Notes under the pieces: model-generated
What the model saw: only the letters and a program-made list of their open reading frames with translations
Told to the model about the DNA's origin: nothing
The model's database searches: none
From: Hypsibius dujardini
Lineage: Eukaryota; Tardigrada; Eutardigrada; Parachela; Hypsibiidae
Length of the DNA stretch: 43,759 nt
Direction: 5' to 3'
NCBI GenBank assembly: GCA_001579985.1
Contig: LRSR01005147.1
Location: 1-43,759, forward strand
Made by a program: the position numbers and the translations under genes
Part shown: one piece after another, positions 32,213-43,759 of the stretch
Layout: the number at the start of each line of letters is the position of its first letter
Position numbering within the stretch: the stretch's first letter is position 1

Positions 32213-34065
32213 GGCTCCCTACTAATACGAGGCACCTAAATTAGAGTAGTACCTTAAAAATAAAATAGCCTCGACGAAACGATACTAACAAGTTCAGAAG
32301 ATCCCCTGAAATTGTTATAGAACAAACTTTGACGATTATCAAGCTTGTAAGCAACCTGTACTATGCCTTTTATCAGGAATCATTGCTGACCAATCAAACT
32401 TATGAGTACCGAATGCCAACACTAACTGGGACGAAGCAGACTGCCGGCGTCGTTGGGTACCTTCAGCGGCGAGCGCTTTTCTGTCAACAGACCGTGACGA
32501 ACTCAGGGCTTCATGCATACACATCATGAGCCGTTTATCTCTATCTCGGGGGTGGGGTTCTCACTCCATTTGACAGAGGACTTCTTTCATATACTGGTAT
32601 GACACTTATATTTGAGAATTTAATTTTGGTTGGTAGTGACTCCAAAGTGGATTTATTTTTTGCCAAATCGTCGATACCTGGAACACTACGCAAACTGCAG
32701 ACTGTCAAGTACGAGGTAGAACTGCTACTTGAATGAGTCATTTTTGGGTGGGGTTGATTGCGGGAAAAAACGTATTTATTGGGTCAATAAATATAAAATA
32801 AACACGTTTAGTATGGTAAACATTTTAGACTGCCGTAATTAATTTTGTATAGTAGAAGGCTCTTCACCAGGAGCTAAACGAAGCAGAGGAGTTACCATAT
32901 AGTTGATGTGCCACTGAAGCAACCTATTCTATTTAATCCGATATTTAGTTATGTGGGAGTGCTCTCTTAAATTTCATGTTAAAAATCAAATAGGTTCAGT
33001 TTTTTGTTAAAAAATAAATTCTATTCAAATTTGCCTTACTTAGGACGTTTCACAGATAAAACGTAAAGCTCTTCCGCTTTATTTTTAAATTAGTAAACTA
33101 TTAGTGATGATTCATAAATTTGAGTTCATTGGTGACTAAATTAAAAACCTTTTGCCGAAATTTCAAAGCTAAGGAAACACTGGGAAAGTCAATTTTTCTT
33201 GCTCTTCGCTGAAAAAATGGTGATTTACGGGTATGCATGAACCGACTGGCATCAGCCAAATATTATTGGAATGTAAGGGGGCGTAGTTATGGTTAGTTCC
33301 AAAAGAGCCGAAAATTCCAGCGAAGATTTTGTAAGTAGGAATGTAGTTCCGCCCCTAATGTCCGAAAAAAATGTTTATTGCCAATGGATTCCAAATTAAA
33401 TATGGAATGGAATAGTGTCACAATAATCTTATTTAATGCATTTCAATAAATTGCCATTTTGCCAATTAAGATCAATGAAACCGAAAATACCAGTGGTTTC
33501 CCAACTTCGAAATTTGTCAAAGAAACTTTGTTTGAAAATTTGTTTTTATCACTAATATTGTACCACTCTAAAAAAGAAAGGAGAGGCATTCTGCGTTCCA
33601 CCTATGAAAAGCGTCCTCGGTTGTACACTTAGTCAATCAATCAAGCAATGAGTGCAAGCAGTTACAAGTGGAGGCAAGAAGTGGCTCAAACTCCGACCAC
33701 CCTACTGTATATTGCTGTCTTAGTAAGAAAATGGTGTTTGCTCGGATAGTTCAAAGCTGTGGCCACTCGTGTGAACTATTCCATTTTATAGTAAATCTTG
33801 GCCATTCAAACCATTTGCTGCCTGCACTCTAAAGTCGGGTGGTATAGGGTACCCTCGTCGCATGACTTGCGACAACTACCATGAGAGGGCCAATAGTGTA
33901 TAGACATCACGCATCATCGCTCAACTTCATTTCGAGACAAGCAAAGTAGGCTCATAAGTTCCGGACGTTCCGCTTTTACAGCAAGAAAAAGTGTTTGCAC
34001 CGATGATTTCCAGCAGACATCCTTAATCCTTTTATTGACATAACAAAACACAGTAAACTCTAAGC
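32213..34065. other. Intergenic region with a foldback relic
   Basis: No supported gene. About 33240-33480 contains GGGGGCGTAG / AGTTCCGCCCC inverted core sequences and GGATTCCAAATTAAATATGG...AATAGTGTC, which in reverse complement matches the arm of the 30.2 kb foldback. Minus-strand frames at 32339-32741 are Ser-rich, have no partner exons, and may include WIP 5' UTR. Confidence 0.45.
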
Positions 34066-35308
34066 ATGACTGTTGACGACGCCCCAACAAACGGTGACGC
34101 CCCTGCTACAAACGGCTTCTATAAAACGGCACCGCGTCCCAAAATTCCAGCACTACTAAAAGTCAGTACGTTGGTTCCCAATATCTAAAACTTGAGCAAC
34201 ACATCCTTACGATATACCAACGACACATCACAATTTACAACCATGAGTGAGCTTGCAGCTGGTGCGTCCCTTGCCGGTACAACGGCCGCGGACTTGCTTC
34301 AAGCTATCACACATCGTGTCGGAGTTGTCTTGGAGCTGAGGAACTACACCAAATGGAATTTGACAAATCCCATCGTCATCATTAATGCTGGTCAGATCAA
34401 AACGGCCCCATCGGATGTTCACGCGGGGCAGCGGGAAATTATGGCCGCTCACAAAACCGATCACACAGCTACCGGTATGGGGAACAGGCACCACGAGGAT
34501 GCTCCTTAAGTATTGGTTTTGAATAGAGTATATAATCCAGTAAATATAATGTATATATAAATAGTAATCGAGTATATATAATTACTTGTGCTTTTTTATA
34601 CTTTTTTTGTAATCGATCCCATGTTAGTTAACTTTAGCTCTTGGAGGCATAGTGGTAACAAGTAACAGACAACAAAATTCAATCACCTGCCTTTCAAAAC
34701 GGAAAAAAATATGTCATCCAGCCCAGGAAAAACAGGAGATGCACCCAAAACCTACGCGGTGGCACCATTTCCCCGCTCAATTTCAATGCTAATGCTCTGT
34801 CGTAAAGAGTCATCTACTTTCTCTGGTCTGCCCCTGCATTTTGCCGACGATACTGCCAAATCAGCAGTAATGTATTTCTACTCTTTTAGGTTCCTCGGGA
34901 ACGGTGTCGTGGAATGTCGACGGCACCGGTCAACGTGTGGTCATCATGTGGTCCGCTCCCTACAGCTTTGATTTCCATACAAACTGGCTGGCCGTCGGAG
35001 TGATGGACGCGAGCAGTCTGCACTTGCTCGGTGAAAACACCTTCAACGAAATGTACAAGTCTGAAGAGAGTTGGTTCAAGCGCAAAGAATTCTATCGGTA
35101 AGAGTTCGCTGTTCAGTCGGTGGAGGTTTGTTTTGTAATCACACTGTAAATAAACTCCGTGGAAGGACCTTGGCAGCTGCTAAATGAATTTTTCATTTGC
35201 AGTGATACCACTCAAGTGAGATTTGCTGCTGACCAATTCGAAGTCACCGGAAGCATGGGTTCAACTCACAAAACAGAAATTGTGATTGAATTGAAGCAAA
35301 AGAAATAG
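34066..35308 (+). CDS. Actinoporin-like protein (cytolysin/lectin fold), no signal peptide
   Basis: Exons are 34066-34165, 34259-34474, 34890-35097 and 35203-35308. Intron phases 1, 1 and 2 match, giving 209 residues with no stop or frameshift. Actinoporins are beta-sandwich proteins that bind sphingomyelin membranes and insert an N-terminal helix to form pores; related proteins occur in cnidarians, molluscs, some fish and mosses, and fungal lectins share the fold. Visible here: a GASLAG-type amphipathic segment at about 35-50, a first strand VVLELRNYTKW, and the family's aromatic membrane-binding region as PYSFDFHTNWLAVGV, with an FNEMY block after it. The N-terminus is about 33 polar, Ala/Pro/Asn-rich residues with no signal peptide, unlike secreted venom members, so an intracellular or non-pore role is possible. 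The family call is firm; pore activity is not shown. Confidence 0.78.
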
Positions 35309-36661
35309 CGAAATATTTGTTCCTCATCCATGAGCGCATGCAGTACTGATGTGTTTGAACTGAAGTACACAATGGGATGCAACGTACTACAGAACCTCTG
35401 TAGAACGTTCTGTACCTCGTACATTTGTTACAAAAAAATTGCTGTTACTTGGGCAATACATGTGAGTCTATGATATAGCCAATTTTTCTATAACATTCTG
35501 TCGTGTTCAAGTGTAAAAATATTGATCATTTCATTCGACAGATTGTTACCGGTACTCTTAATTACCACACAGACACGGTACCGTTTTATTGGGACGCGGT
35601 GTTCAAAAAAATTATTATTGTAAATAACATCTATATACCTCAATTCAAGGGCACGCTAACTTCTAAAACGATCAGGCGCCAACGTGTGAAAGTTTGTTTC
35701 CCCATTTTGTCAGGAGCCCAAGACTCAACATCACATAGAAAAACTAAACTCAGCTGACACAGACACTAAATTGTTTATAATTGTAATTGCTAATTGCATA
35801 TTATAAATTGTATATTGTATTGTAATTGTAAACTGTATTGTATAAATTGTGAAACACTAAAGTGTATATGGTCTCTCTTCCGAAGATTAAATACTTTTGA
35901 TATGAAGTCTCGTTTTCTAAAACATGTGAGGGTTTGGGGCTGAATTCTGTCTAAAGACATTCTGATAGTACTATAAAGTACTTTAGGTTTTGCAATATAA
36001 TAGTATTAGAACTGTGGAAAGTGAAGCTGTCTTTCCATGAACCACATTGTCAGACAGCGGCAAATGCAATGGGCTGTGTGAGTGCATGATGCTGCCCATG
36101 TTTTGGAAGTGCCCGTATTCTCTCTTAGCAAAAACGCACGCAAGACAGCTTGCAAAACAAAGTTCCATCAGTTCGCCGTCTTAACAATTACTAAATTGGC
36201 AAATACAATTATAAGAAATGTCGGGTAGACGAAAAATAAAAGTACGGAGAATACGCTGATATAAGACGATCTATGGAACCTAGATACCACTATACATAGG
36301 TACAAGTACTACACACTTTTGTTGGTTTTGTCTGGTCATGCAAACATTTCCGAGGGTGGCTGGGTCGATGTTCCTAGCCAGTCTGCAGTGTGGGGGGGTT
36401 TTTGTATTCTCAGGCTGTGCGGAAAGCGACCTTCGTGACTGGCCCACGAATGTGGAGCATGTCGATGTAATCACCAGTCGTCGATCATCGCGAGTCTCCA
36501 CATGGGTACGAGTCTTACATTGCCGACAGACGCTGCAGGCGTCAGACAAACACAGAACCTCCTATAAAAACCCCGACAAGTGCACGAGTAATAAGGTGCT
36601 CACATTTTCAGTTTGACTATAATATTATTATTACCATTCGTGATCGGCCTTGGAAATTGTC
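35309..36661. other. Intergenic region upstream of the SDR array
   Basis: No supported gene. AT-rich sequence at 35760-35850 repeats TTGTAATTG / TTGTATTG units. The 3' part is the promoter of SDR gene 1. Short frames at 35503-35757 and 36338-36616 have no domain. Confidence 0.45.
36563..36570 (+). promoter_or_regulatory. TATA box of SDR gene 1
   Basis: TATAAAAA lies 92 bp upstream of the ATG at 36662. A similar TATAAAG lies 79 bp upstream of SDR gene 3, supporting a shared core-promoter layout. Confidence 0.5.
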
Positions 36662-39378
36662 ATGGCTTTGAAGGGGAAGGTCGCACTGGTGACCGGTGCA
36701 TCGCGAGGTATTGGGAAGGGTATTGCTCTTCAACTGGGCGAAGCTGGAGCCACAGTCTATATTACAGGTAACTGTAAACAACCTCAAGCAAATTCTTTTG
36801 GACAATGATACTGCGATCTAAACTATAAGCGCAATTTTGTTCTATAAATTTATTGTTATAGTGAGTAATAAATCTGTGACTAATTTTCGACAGGTCGCAC
36901 GTTGGAAGACGGCGATTCACCCGCACCAGGAAGCCTGCGCCATACTGCACAAGAGGTATAATGTGCCACATGAATATTTATTTTTATTAAAAATTTACTT
37001 CATTAGTTTTGGCGGTATTCAGGTAAAATTATACTGTAGCATTATTCCTTCACTGAAAACAATTCACGTTGAAATAATGTGAGAAAGTTTTTACGAAAAT
37101 AATTAAACAAGCAGAAATAAATGCGATTATTCCGTTATTCCAATTCATATTTTAAGGTTTGCAATTACTGTATTATTACATTCACGTGTAGATTTAAAAG
37201 GAAAACTAAAGGATAAGGTCGACACATTAATATGTTATTCGCAAATTTGACTTTTAAAATGTATTTGTACAGTTCATATTATTTACATACCTTAATTAAA
37301 TTCAATAAATTTAAATCTTGTACATATTTTGTTGATTGGTGGCTCTGAGTAATAATTAGTTGCCATATATAGATTGAAAAGCGAGGAGGCAAGGCAGTCC
37401 CAATCGCCTGTGACCACAACAATGACGAGGACGTCGCCAAGGTCTTCCAGCAGATTCAGCGAGACCACAAACGACTGGACATTCTAGTGAACAACGCCTA
37501 CGCCGCGGTGGATTTCATCCTGAAAAACAACGGCAAACCTTTTTGGGAGTTTCCGGACAACACCTGGGATATTGTCAACGGAGTCGGCCTTAGGTACCTA
37601 CAGACTCTAAACTAGAAACTAGTACATTTTTGTATTGATAACGTCTTTAAGTTTAAACACAATATACAAACAAATTTAAATTCTTAGGCAGAGTTTATAT
37701 AAATAAATGTTATTTTATGTAAAAGAATGATTAAATCTTGGCCATTTTAAATTATATTTTAAATAAAATGCCCTCAAAATAATCGAAATAGGAATTAATA
37801 ATTAACATTAAATTTAGAAATTTTAAACAAAAATATGCCTTTAAATATCAATTTCTATTTTTGTCATTTTAAATCAAATAACGATATATTTTATGTCACA
37901 TTAGAAGCCGGTTGAGGTTTTTGAAATATCGTTACATATGTTTAAGCAATAATAATACGATCCGTGCCGTTTGAAAGTCTGCGGAATGACCATTAAATAC
38001 TTCACCGCTTGAAGAAAAAAACCGATGACCGCGATATAGGTGCTTTCTACGCATTTGAAATCTTTGGTCCACCCTACGAGCTCGTATCTCTTTCAGGAAT
38101 CATTTTTTGTGCTCAACGTTAGCGGCTCGGATGATGGTGAAGCAGCGATCAGGCCTGATTGTTAACGTCTCTTCCGCCGGTGGGAAAACCTACCTTTTCA
38201 CACCATCCTACGGAATCGGCAAAGCTGCTGTAAGTTATTAATTAATATCAAGTTTATATCAAGTTCAATATTAAGTTATCAATATCAATAAAAATAAATA
38301 GAGAAAAAATGTATTTTGCTGATAAATAAAATATAAGATTAGTTTAATGCCTGGTAAAAATGTACATTTCATTTATTGAAATCTCACCTAACGATACACA
38401 AAATGTATTGAGACATCCGTCTCAATTTTCCCAAAAGCATTTTGATGTTAGAAAGCGGAGGTACAAGTCACTTACTGAATGAGACCCAAGAAGAAAGTCT
38501 CACCGTACAATATACTCAACTTTTGGTGATGCTACATGTAATATCGAAATAAGATAAAATGTAGCAAAAAACCAAGACTGGGCTAAATCGGAAATGTGCT
38601 TGCCTTAAAAGTGAGAACAACACCTTTTCAAAACATAATGAATTTTTTTCATTCCAAAGAATATCTCATAGCTCCACCCCAAAATTATTTCTAGGAATGC
38701 GAGTCGATGTTATATTGACTTAAGAATATAATTGTTGAAGAAAGTTAATTCAAATTTAAGAAATGACAAAATTCCGACAGTTAAAGAATTGTAAAGACCA
38801 AATGTAGTTGTGTATTGTTTTATTGTAGGTTGACAGAATGGCGGCGGACTGCGGACTGGAATTGAAGGCCCACAATGTGACCTACGTGAGCTTATGGCCG
38901 GGAGCTGTCAAGACCGAATTAATTATCCAGGACACGGAGCACCGCAAGACGGGCGCAGGATCCGCTAATGCATCATCCACTGAGACCCTCGAGCTCGGTG
39001 CGAATGCCCGAGTGTGGGACCAGGTCGCAGACGGGGAGAGCCCCGAGTTCGCTGGAAAAGCTGTCGTAGCCCTAGCAACAGGTTCGCAAAACTGTTCATT
39101 CCTATTTCACTAAGTTTCTTTTGTTGTTTGAAAAAGGTAAAACTTTTGCAACACTGGCAGATCCAAAACTGATTGAACGGACTGGTCAAATCGTGACGAC
39201 TGCCGCGCTCGGTCAGGAGTTTGGATTCAAAGATATTGACGGTATACTTGTATATACTGTATTATATTCAACAGTCAAACTATACTGCAGGAAAATAAGC
39301 TGAAATGGAACATTATTTTGTTTTACAGGCCGCAAGATAAAATGGACAATGCCTGCGCCTAACCATTCAGAGAAATAG
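36662..39378 (+). CDS. DHRS1-like short-chain dehydrogenase, copy 1
   Basis: Seven exons: 36662-36767, 36894-36955, 37373-37593, 38097-38229, 38829-39081, 39161-39241 and 39329-39378. The model closes at 301 residues. Classical SDR fold: NAD(P)-binding [16 protein letters not shown] at residues 9-24, structural LVNNAYA, catalytic Ser in VSSAGGK and Tyr/Lys in YGIGK (YxxxK). DHRS1-specific blocks are also present: FWEFP...[30 protein letters not shown], and the C-terminal GFKDIDGR. DHRS1 relatives are NADPH-dependent reductases of steroids and xenobiotics in the endoplasmic reticulum of vertebrates; the substrate here is unknown. It heads a three-gene tandem array with identical lengths for the first five exons. 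Introns 2-4 are long and AT-rich (417-599 bp). Confidence 0.9.
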
Positions 39379-40549
39379 CTCGGGATATTGATATATATTT
39401 AGTGCTTGACTTGTCTCATAAAATACTCGCCTTGTTGTCTTAAAAAAATACAACGACCTTACATTGTTAGAATTACCGAAACCGGTGCAGTTTACTGTTC
39501 ATTTTCGTTCAAAGCGATGGTGAAGCGTTCGTGTTCGGTGTTGAAGGATGGCAGAACCTTAATTCACCCTCACGAACTTTATATACTGTATGAAAACAAC
39601 AGATAGTTTCTACATTTTACCACTATCTCCAGACTCAATAAAAAAGGAGTGAGGTGCAACAAAAACCGAACAAATCATCACATACAAATGAACAATTGTA
39701 AAGAAGAGGCAATCCGCGCCGTTTAACATCAATCTGCAGGTGGCGCCACATACTACCCTATCTTTCGAACCGACCAAAATTAACGCAACACTTGGCATTG
39801 CACAGTATATTCAAAACGCTGAAGCCATTTTGCTAGATTTGGGATGGCAAAAACTAAATTAATCAACTAAATTTGTTTTGTACTCGACTAAAAATTAGTC
39901 ACTAATGATTTTTGTTTAGTTTAGTTTTGGTCGAAATTAAATGATTAATTTTAGTTTTTTCCAGTTTTCTCACTTGAATTTTTAGTAACTCAAAATTTTA
40001 GTGCACCTTTTTCAGAGCAGCTAAAAAATAAAAGCCAAGAAATTAGTCACTAAACATTTTAGTTTAGTTTTAGTCTAGTTTTTCAGTTTAGTTTAGCTTT
40101 GCCATTTTTAGCTGGAATTCAACGGCTTGGACATGCTTCTTTTCGCGTAATCATTGCAAAAATCCTTGCATTGACTGGTGCCTGATGAGTTCAGTAGTGC
40201 CTGCAGGCAGGGCGTAGAACTAAGGTGCTCAATTAATGGATTGGTCCGTATTATAGACACTCAGTTCAAGTTCCATGATGTTGCACTTCTACACTCAACA
40301 CAAACCAGGGTTCCTCGCTGTGTGTTTCTCGCACTGTAGCACATGTTTGCCTTGCAGGGGAGATACGGAGCGCCGGTTGATTCCGGTCACTCACAACAGT
40401 CAGCTGGATTTATTTACGCGCCGAGGGGGGGGGGGGTAATATTAAAAGACCCAGCCACTTTCCTGACTTTATCATTACACGCAGCCTGAGTCCTTATTTT
40501 GTTACCCGGCCTTTGTCGGTATAGCTTTCGAATTTTTGTCTCAAAAATT
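39379..40549. other. Spacer between SDR genes 1 and 2
   Basis: No gene. An AATAAA at about 39637 is a possible poly(A) signal for copy 1. It contains TTAG repeat copy 3 (39841-40103) and a run of twelve G at 40425-40436, followed by ATTAAAAG about 100 bp before the copy 2 ATG, a possible TATA equivalent. Confidence 0.5.
39841..40103. repeat. TTAG-rich foldback repeat, copy 3
   Basis: Best-preserved copy: starts GGGATGGCAAAAACTAAATT and ends TTTAGTTTAGCTTTGCC, so the ends are inverted. TTAGTCACTAA motifs recur internally. It sits between SDR genes 1 and 2. Shares its layout with the copies at 8452 and 18092. Confidence 0.75.
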
Positions 40550-42251
40550 ATGTCACTTACCGGGAAGGTCGCATTGGTGACGGGAGCGTCCCGTGGTCTC
40601 GGGAAGGGAATCGCCCTTCAACTCGGTCAAGCGGGGTCCACTGTCTATATTACAGGTATTTCAGCCCGAGGCACTCACTTCCTAGAAAAGCTATTGACGT
40701 TAAGTGTTCTTTTTTGCGGTTTGGGTTAAAAGGGCGAACACTTGAAACCGGCGATTCCCCGGCACCTGGAAGTCTCCGTCACACTGCCGCAGAGGTTTGT
40801 TCTTGCTTTTCAAACGAAATTTTAATTTATAAAATACATTTTTTAATAAATTTTTAAAATGTCTAGAATTAGGGATTTTTATTTTACATCGTTATTCTTG
40901 ATGATTATTTGTTACTGTGATTTAAACGGCTTTTGATCATTTTAACTTTAATTCTAAATAACAAACACCGACTCATCATTTTTCAAAACATTCCCCAGCT
41001 AAAAAATTTGCCTGCTACTGTAATTAAAATTAATTTTCAATGTCTGTAAGTTTCGTATATAATGGTTTGATTTCTTCAATACTAGGCCGAACTAGGTTGA
41101 TTTCTTTAATAGATCGAAGCACGTGGAGGGAAGGCAATTCCGTTGGCCTGTGACCACAACAACGACGCGGACGTAGCCAAAGTCTTCCAGCAGATCGAGC
41201 GGGAACAAGGTCGACTAGATATCCTGGTCAACAATGCATACTCCGCAGCCGATTTATTCATTAAAAATTTCGGTCGACCCTTTTGGGAGTTCCCTGATAA
41301 CACTTGGGACATTGTCAACGGAGTGGGTCTTCGGTAAGAGTTATCCCATTTTCATCCTTGAACAACACAAGAAAATGTACACACATAACGATGAATATAG
41401 ACACAAGCCCCTTTTTAATTATATTCAATGGCAGCAATCACTATATCTGTTCGACGTTGGCTGCACGGATCATGACAAAACAGAAATCCGGACTTATCGT
41501 CAATGTGTCCTCCGCTGGCGGGAAAACTTACATTTTCAATCCGACCTACGGAATCGGAAAAGCCGCAGTAAGTCATGTTAGCTGTAGGTTCTATATTATT
41601 TTATCCTCAAGTGTAAAATCTTTCGCGACACTGATTCTACCAATAATATAAAAAATAGATGCTGTCTCACAATGTCGTTTTTATTTATTTTATGGGCTTT
41701 GATGAGCTTCTTTCTGAAATGTTTCGCAGTTGTGTCGTAGGGGAAGTAGGACAAATTAAATTTGATCTGAAATACGCTCAAAACAATTGAAATTAATTTT
41801 CAGAACATGCGTTTTAATATTCTAGTTTGACCGCATGGCGGCTGACTGCGGCCTGGAATTAAAGTCCCATAATGTGGCCTACATCAGTCTCTGGCCTGGC
41901 GCAGTCAAGACCGAACTGATCCAGCTGGAATCGGCGGAACGAAAAGCCGGCGGTGGAACGGCTAAGCCTGTTTCAACGGAAACCATCAACCTCGGAGCCA
42001 ACAATGGGATCTTTGATAAATTTTTGGCGGGAGAGAGCACCGAATTCAGCGGCAAGGCCATCGTGGCCCTCGCAAACGGTACAGACATAATTCCTCCTTT
42101 ACCGTGTAAACCCATCTCAGTTTACCTCCTTGAACTTATGTTCATTTTGCACGCTTTGTTTGCAGACCCAAAATTGCTGGAGAAGACCGGCAAAATCATC
42201 ACAACTAAGGAGCTTTCGAAGGAGTTCGGTTTTACCGACGACATCGCATGA
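40550..42251 (+). CDS. DHRS1-like short-chain dehydrogenase, copy 2
   Basis: Six exons: 40550-40655, 40733-40794, 41113-41333, 41435-41567, 41826-42078 and 42166-42251, closing at 286 residues. Start chosen at the first [23 protein letters not shown]; an open frame extends 5' but has no ATG. The cofactor motif [22 protein letters not shown] and YGIGK are all present, so it should be catalytically competent. Exons 1-5 have exactly the same lengths and phases as copy 1 while the introns are unrelated and mostly shorter. The last exon reads FGFTDDIA then TGA where copy 1 splices at FKDIDG, so the copy 1 final exon is missing and the C-terminus is about 15 residues shorter. Confidence 0.9.
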
Positions 42252-42525
42252 AAATGAGTCGAAACAAGCCAATTAAGTTCAGATATAATTTGTTCCTTGT
42301 AAACACTGCTAATCATTTCAACTTTTAGTTTTCTATTTACCTCCTTTGTCTACATATACAGAGTGCGTTGAATTTTCTCCCCAATAATGCAAGCGTCTGA
42401 TATTTAGACCGAGTCTCTTTGTTTGCTCGATATTTCCTGAACGTAAACACATATTTGTAGCAATTTGTATCCTTCTCCCCGTTGTCTGAAGAGAAACAAG
42501 ACCGCCACTTTAACCGTGGTTTACA

Positions 42526-42531
42526 AATAAA
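42526..42531 (+). terminator. Poly(A) signal of SDR gene 2
   Basis: AATAAA 275 bp downstream of the TGA in an otherwise empty region. Confidence 0.4.
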
Positions 42532-43251
42532 ATGTAAACTAACATAGACAACTGGTTTTATCGTGGGATATGCACCCTAATGTATGTGAGCACACAGAAT
42601 GTCGCCCTCAGAGCGAAATATCTGTCAGTTTCGATGGACGCATATTATATTATTATGATATAGAAATATAGAAAGATTTAAATTACAAATAATAAGTTTC
42701 GTTCTGGTTAAATATAAGTCACGTAGCTCACTATATATACATATTTCTGACAGACCTAGCAAAACCAATATTTGGGAAAAACATTTTGACGATCGAAATG
42801 AGAGACCGGGCCCAAAAAGAATTTCTTGCAATCTATAGATTGGCAGCCCGATCGATAGTCTGCAAGTCCCAGAAGGGCGTTCTAAAATGTAAAGTGAAGA
42901 AGAGATTACTCATCAAGGCACTGACTGACTGCTATTACGTAAACTGCAGCTAAATGAACACGTTTCTTACTATTGTATGTCAATTATAAACAACGAAACA
43001 ACGCCATCCAGGGTCCTTGCGGGTCTTGTCTTATCAACGGTGCGAGTACGCCGAGTGCTGCGCTGAATCGCATTTCTTCAAGGGCTTCTTCCCCTGTTCG
43101 GTTGTATTGCGGTGCAAAGTGCAGCGCCGATTAATGCTCTCGTTTGTCTGTCTGACGCGGCAATTTTTCCATGAGCTGCAACCCTTTCACCGTTCATTTC
43201 GGGCACATTTTACGGTACCACAGTCGGAAGACATCGATTCCTATAAAGCTC

Positions 43252-43258
43252 CGGCAAC
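43252..43258 (+). promoter_or_regulatory. TATA box of SDR gene 3
   Basis: TATAAAG in a GC-richer context 79 bp before the ATG at 43337, comparable with the TATA position of SDR gene 1. Confidence 0.45.
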
Positions 43259-43336
43259 TTTCAGCTTGGAACCTCATCCGTTCGCCCAAGTTTAACTTTA
43301 ATTTCAATACTCTCTTATTTTCCGAATTTTTTGAGA

Positions 43337-43759
43337 ATGTCTCTCAAGGGAAAAGTCGCATTGGTTACGGGAGCATCCCGCGGACTCGGCAAAGGAATTG
43401 CCTTGCAGCTGGGCGAGGCCGGAGCAACGGTTTACATAACAGGTTAGATAATATTTGTAAAATTATGTTATACAAATAAATCAGACAAATTTAATCCATA
43501 CAGTGCAAATAACTAATGGTATTATTTTACTAAGCATGGAAATGTATCCTTATTTATTCAGGGCGCACTCTTGAGGATGGAGATTCGCCCGCCCCGGGAA
43601 GCCTCCGTCACACAGCAAAAGAGGTTCGCAGGTTGTTTTAGTGCAGGAATTATCTACTGCATTTTGATGGTTTTAGAAACTTTTCAAACGTTTCTTAGAT
43701 CGAAGCTCGTGGTGGAAAAGCAGTTCCCATTGCCTGTGACCATTACAACGACGCCGATG
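43337..43759 (+). CDS. DHRS1-like short-chain dehydrogenase, copy 3 (partial)
   Basis: Exons 43337-43442 (106 bp), 43562-43623 (62 bp) and 43699 onward, cut by the window end. The first two exon lengths and phases equal those of copies 1 and 2. The protein starts [20 protein letters not shown] and continues [21 protein letters not shown] and [17 protein letters not shown]. The cofactor motif is intact; the catalytic region is beyond the window. It shares the [14 protein letters not shown] segment with copy 1 and RGLGKG with copy 2. Confidence 0.88.

Larger units (their letters stand above)
42252..43336. other. Spacer between SDR genes 2 and 3
   Basis: No gene. AATAAA at 42526-42531 fits a poly(A) signal for copy 2. 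About 43010-43300 is more GC-rich, with TATAAAG at 43252-43258, 79 bp before the copy 3 ATG; open frames there are likely promoter/5' UTR sequence. Confidence 0.5.

Noticed and set aside
32339-32741. Two Ser-rich minus-strand frames upstream of the WIP gene
   Set aside because: They do not splice to the WIP first exon, which already has a family-typical N-terminus, and they show no domain.

Overview
The window is nuclear DNA from a small-genome invertebrate animal. Nearly every gene is split by GT-AG introns, and the gene families are animal ones: two rhodopsin-type GPCRs, a urea transporter, a homeodomain/zinc-finger factor, a WIP/verprolin homologue and a DHRS1-type SDR array. There are no operons, Shine-Dalgarno sites or bacterial gene spacing. 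A tardigrade or another small ecdysozoan would fit, but nothing here proves the phylum. I rebuilt exon structures by hand from reading frame, splice consensus and matching intron phase; every multi-exon model marked 0.7 or higher closes in frame.

Layout. 1-174: 5' end of an unrecognised minus-strand gene cut by the window edge. 175-5583: no supported gene. 5584-14881: two tandem, related GPCR genes (3 and 4 exons). 15684-19235: four-exon urea transporter. 19.5-24.5 kb: several long (TCTG)n tracts around a minus-strand homeodomain-zinc finger-homeodomain gene (22120-23899). Downstream of it on the same strand lies what looks like a decayed paralogue (about 20068-21525). 25207-25896: intronless secreted protein of the mainly bacterial DUF2807/head-GIN family. 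26.95-28.6 kb: a secreted-protein gene on the minus strand with an in-frame stop, and a frameshifted second copy of its last exon. 29659-32212: WIP/verprolin homologue on the minus strand. 34066-35308: actinoporin-like gene without a signal peptide. 36662-43759: three tandem DHRS1-like short-chain dehydrogenase genes, the third cut by the window end.

The genes do not form one pathway. The window is a mosaic of tandem duplications (GPCR pair, SDR triplet, homeobox plus relic, secreted gene plus relic) interrupted by several foldback/MITE-like repeat families. Two of these touch gene structure: a palindrome abuts the last GPCR2 splice acceptor, and a foldback fills most of a WIP intron. The most unusual loci are the DUF2807 gene, the leaderless actinoporin-like gene and the decaying homeobox copy.
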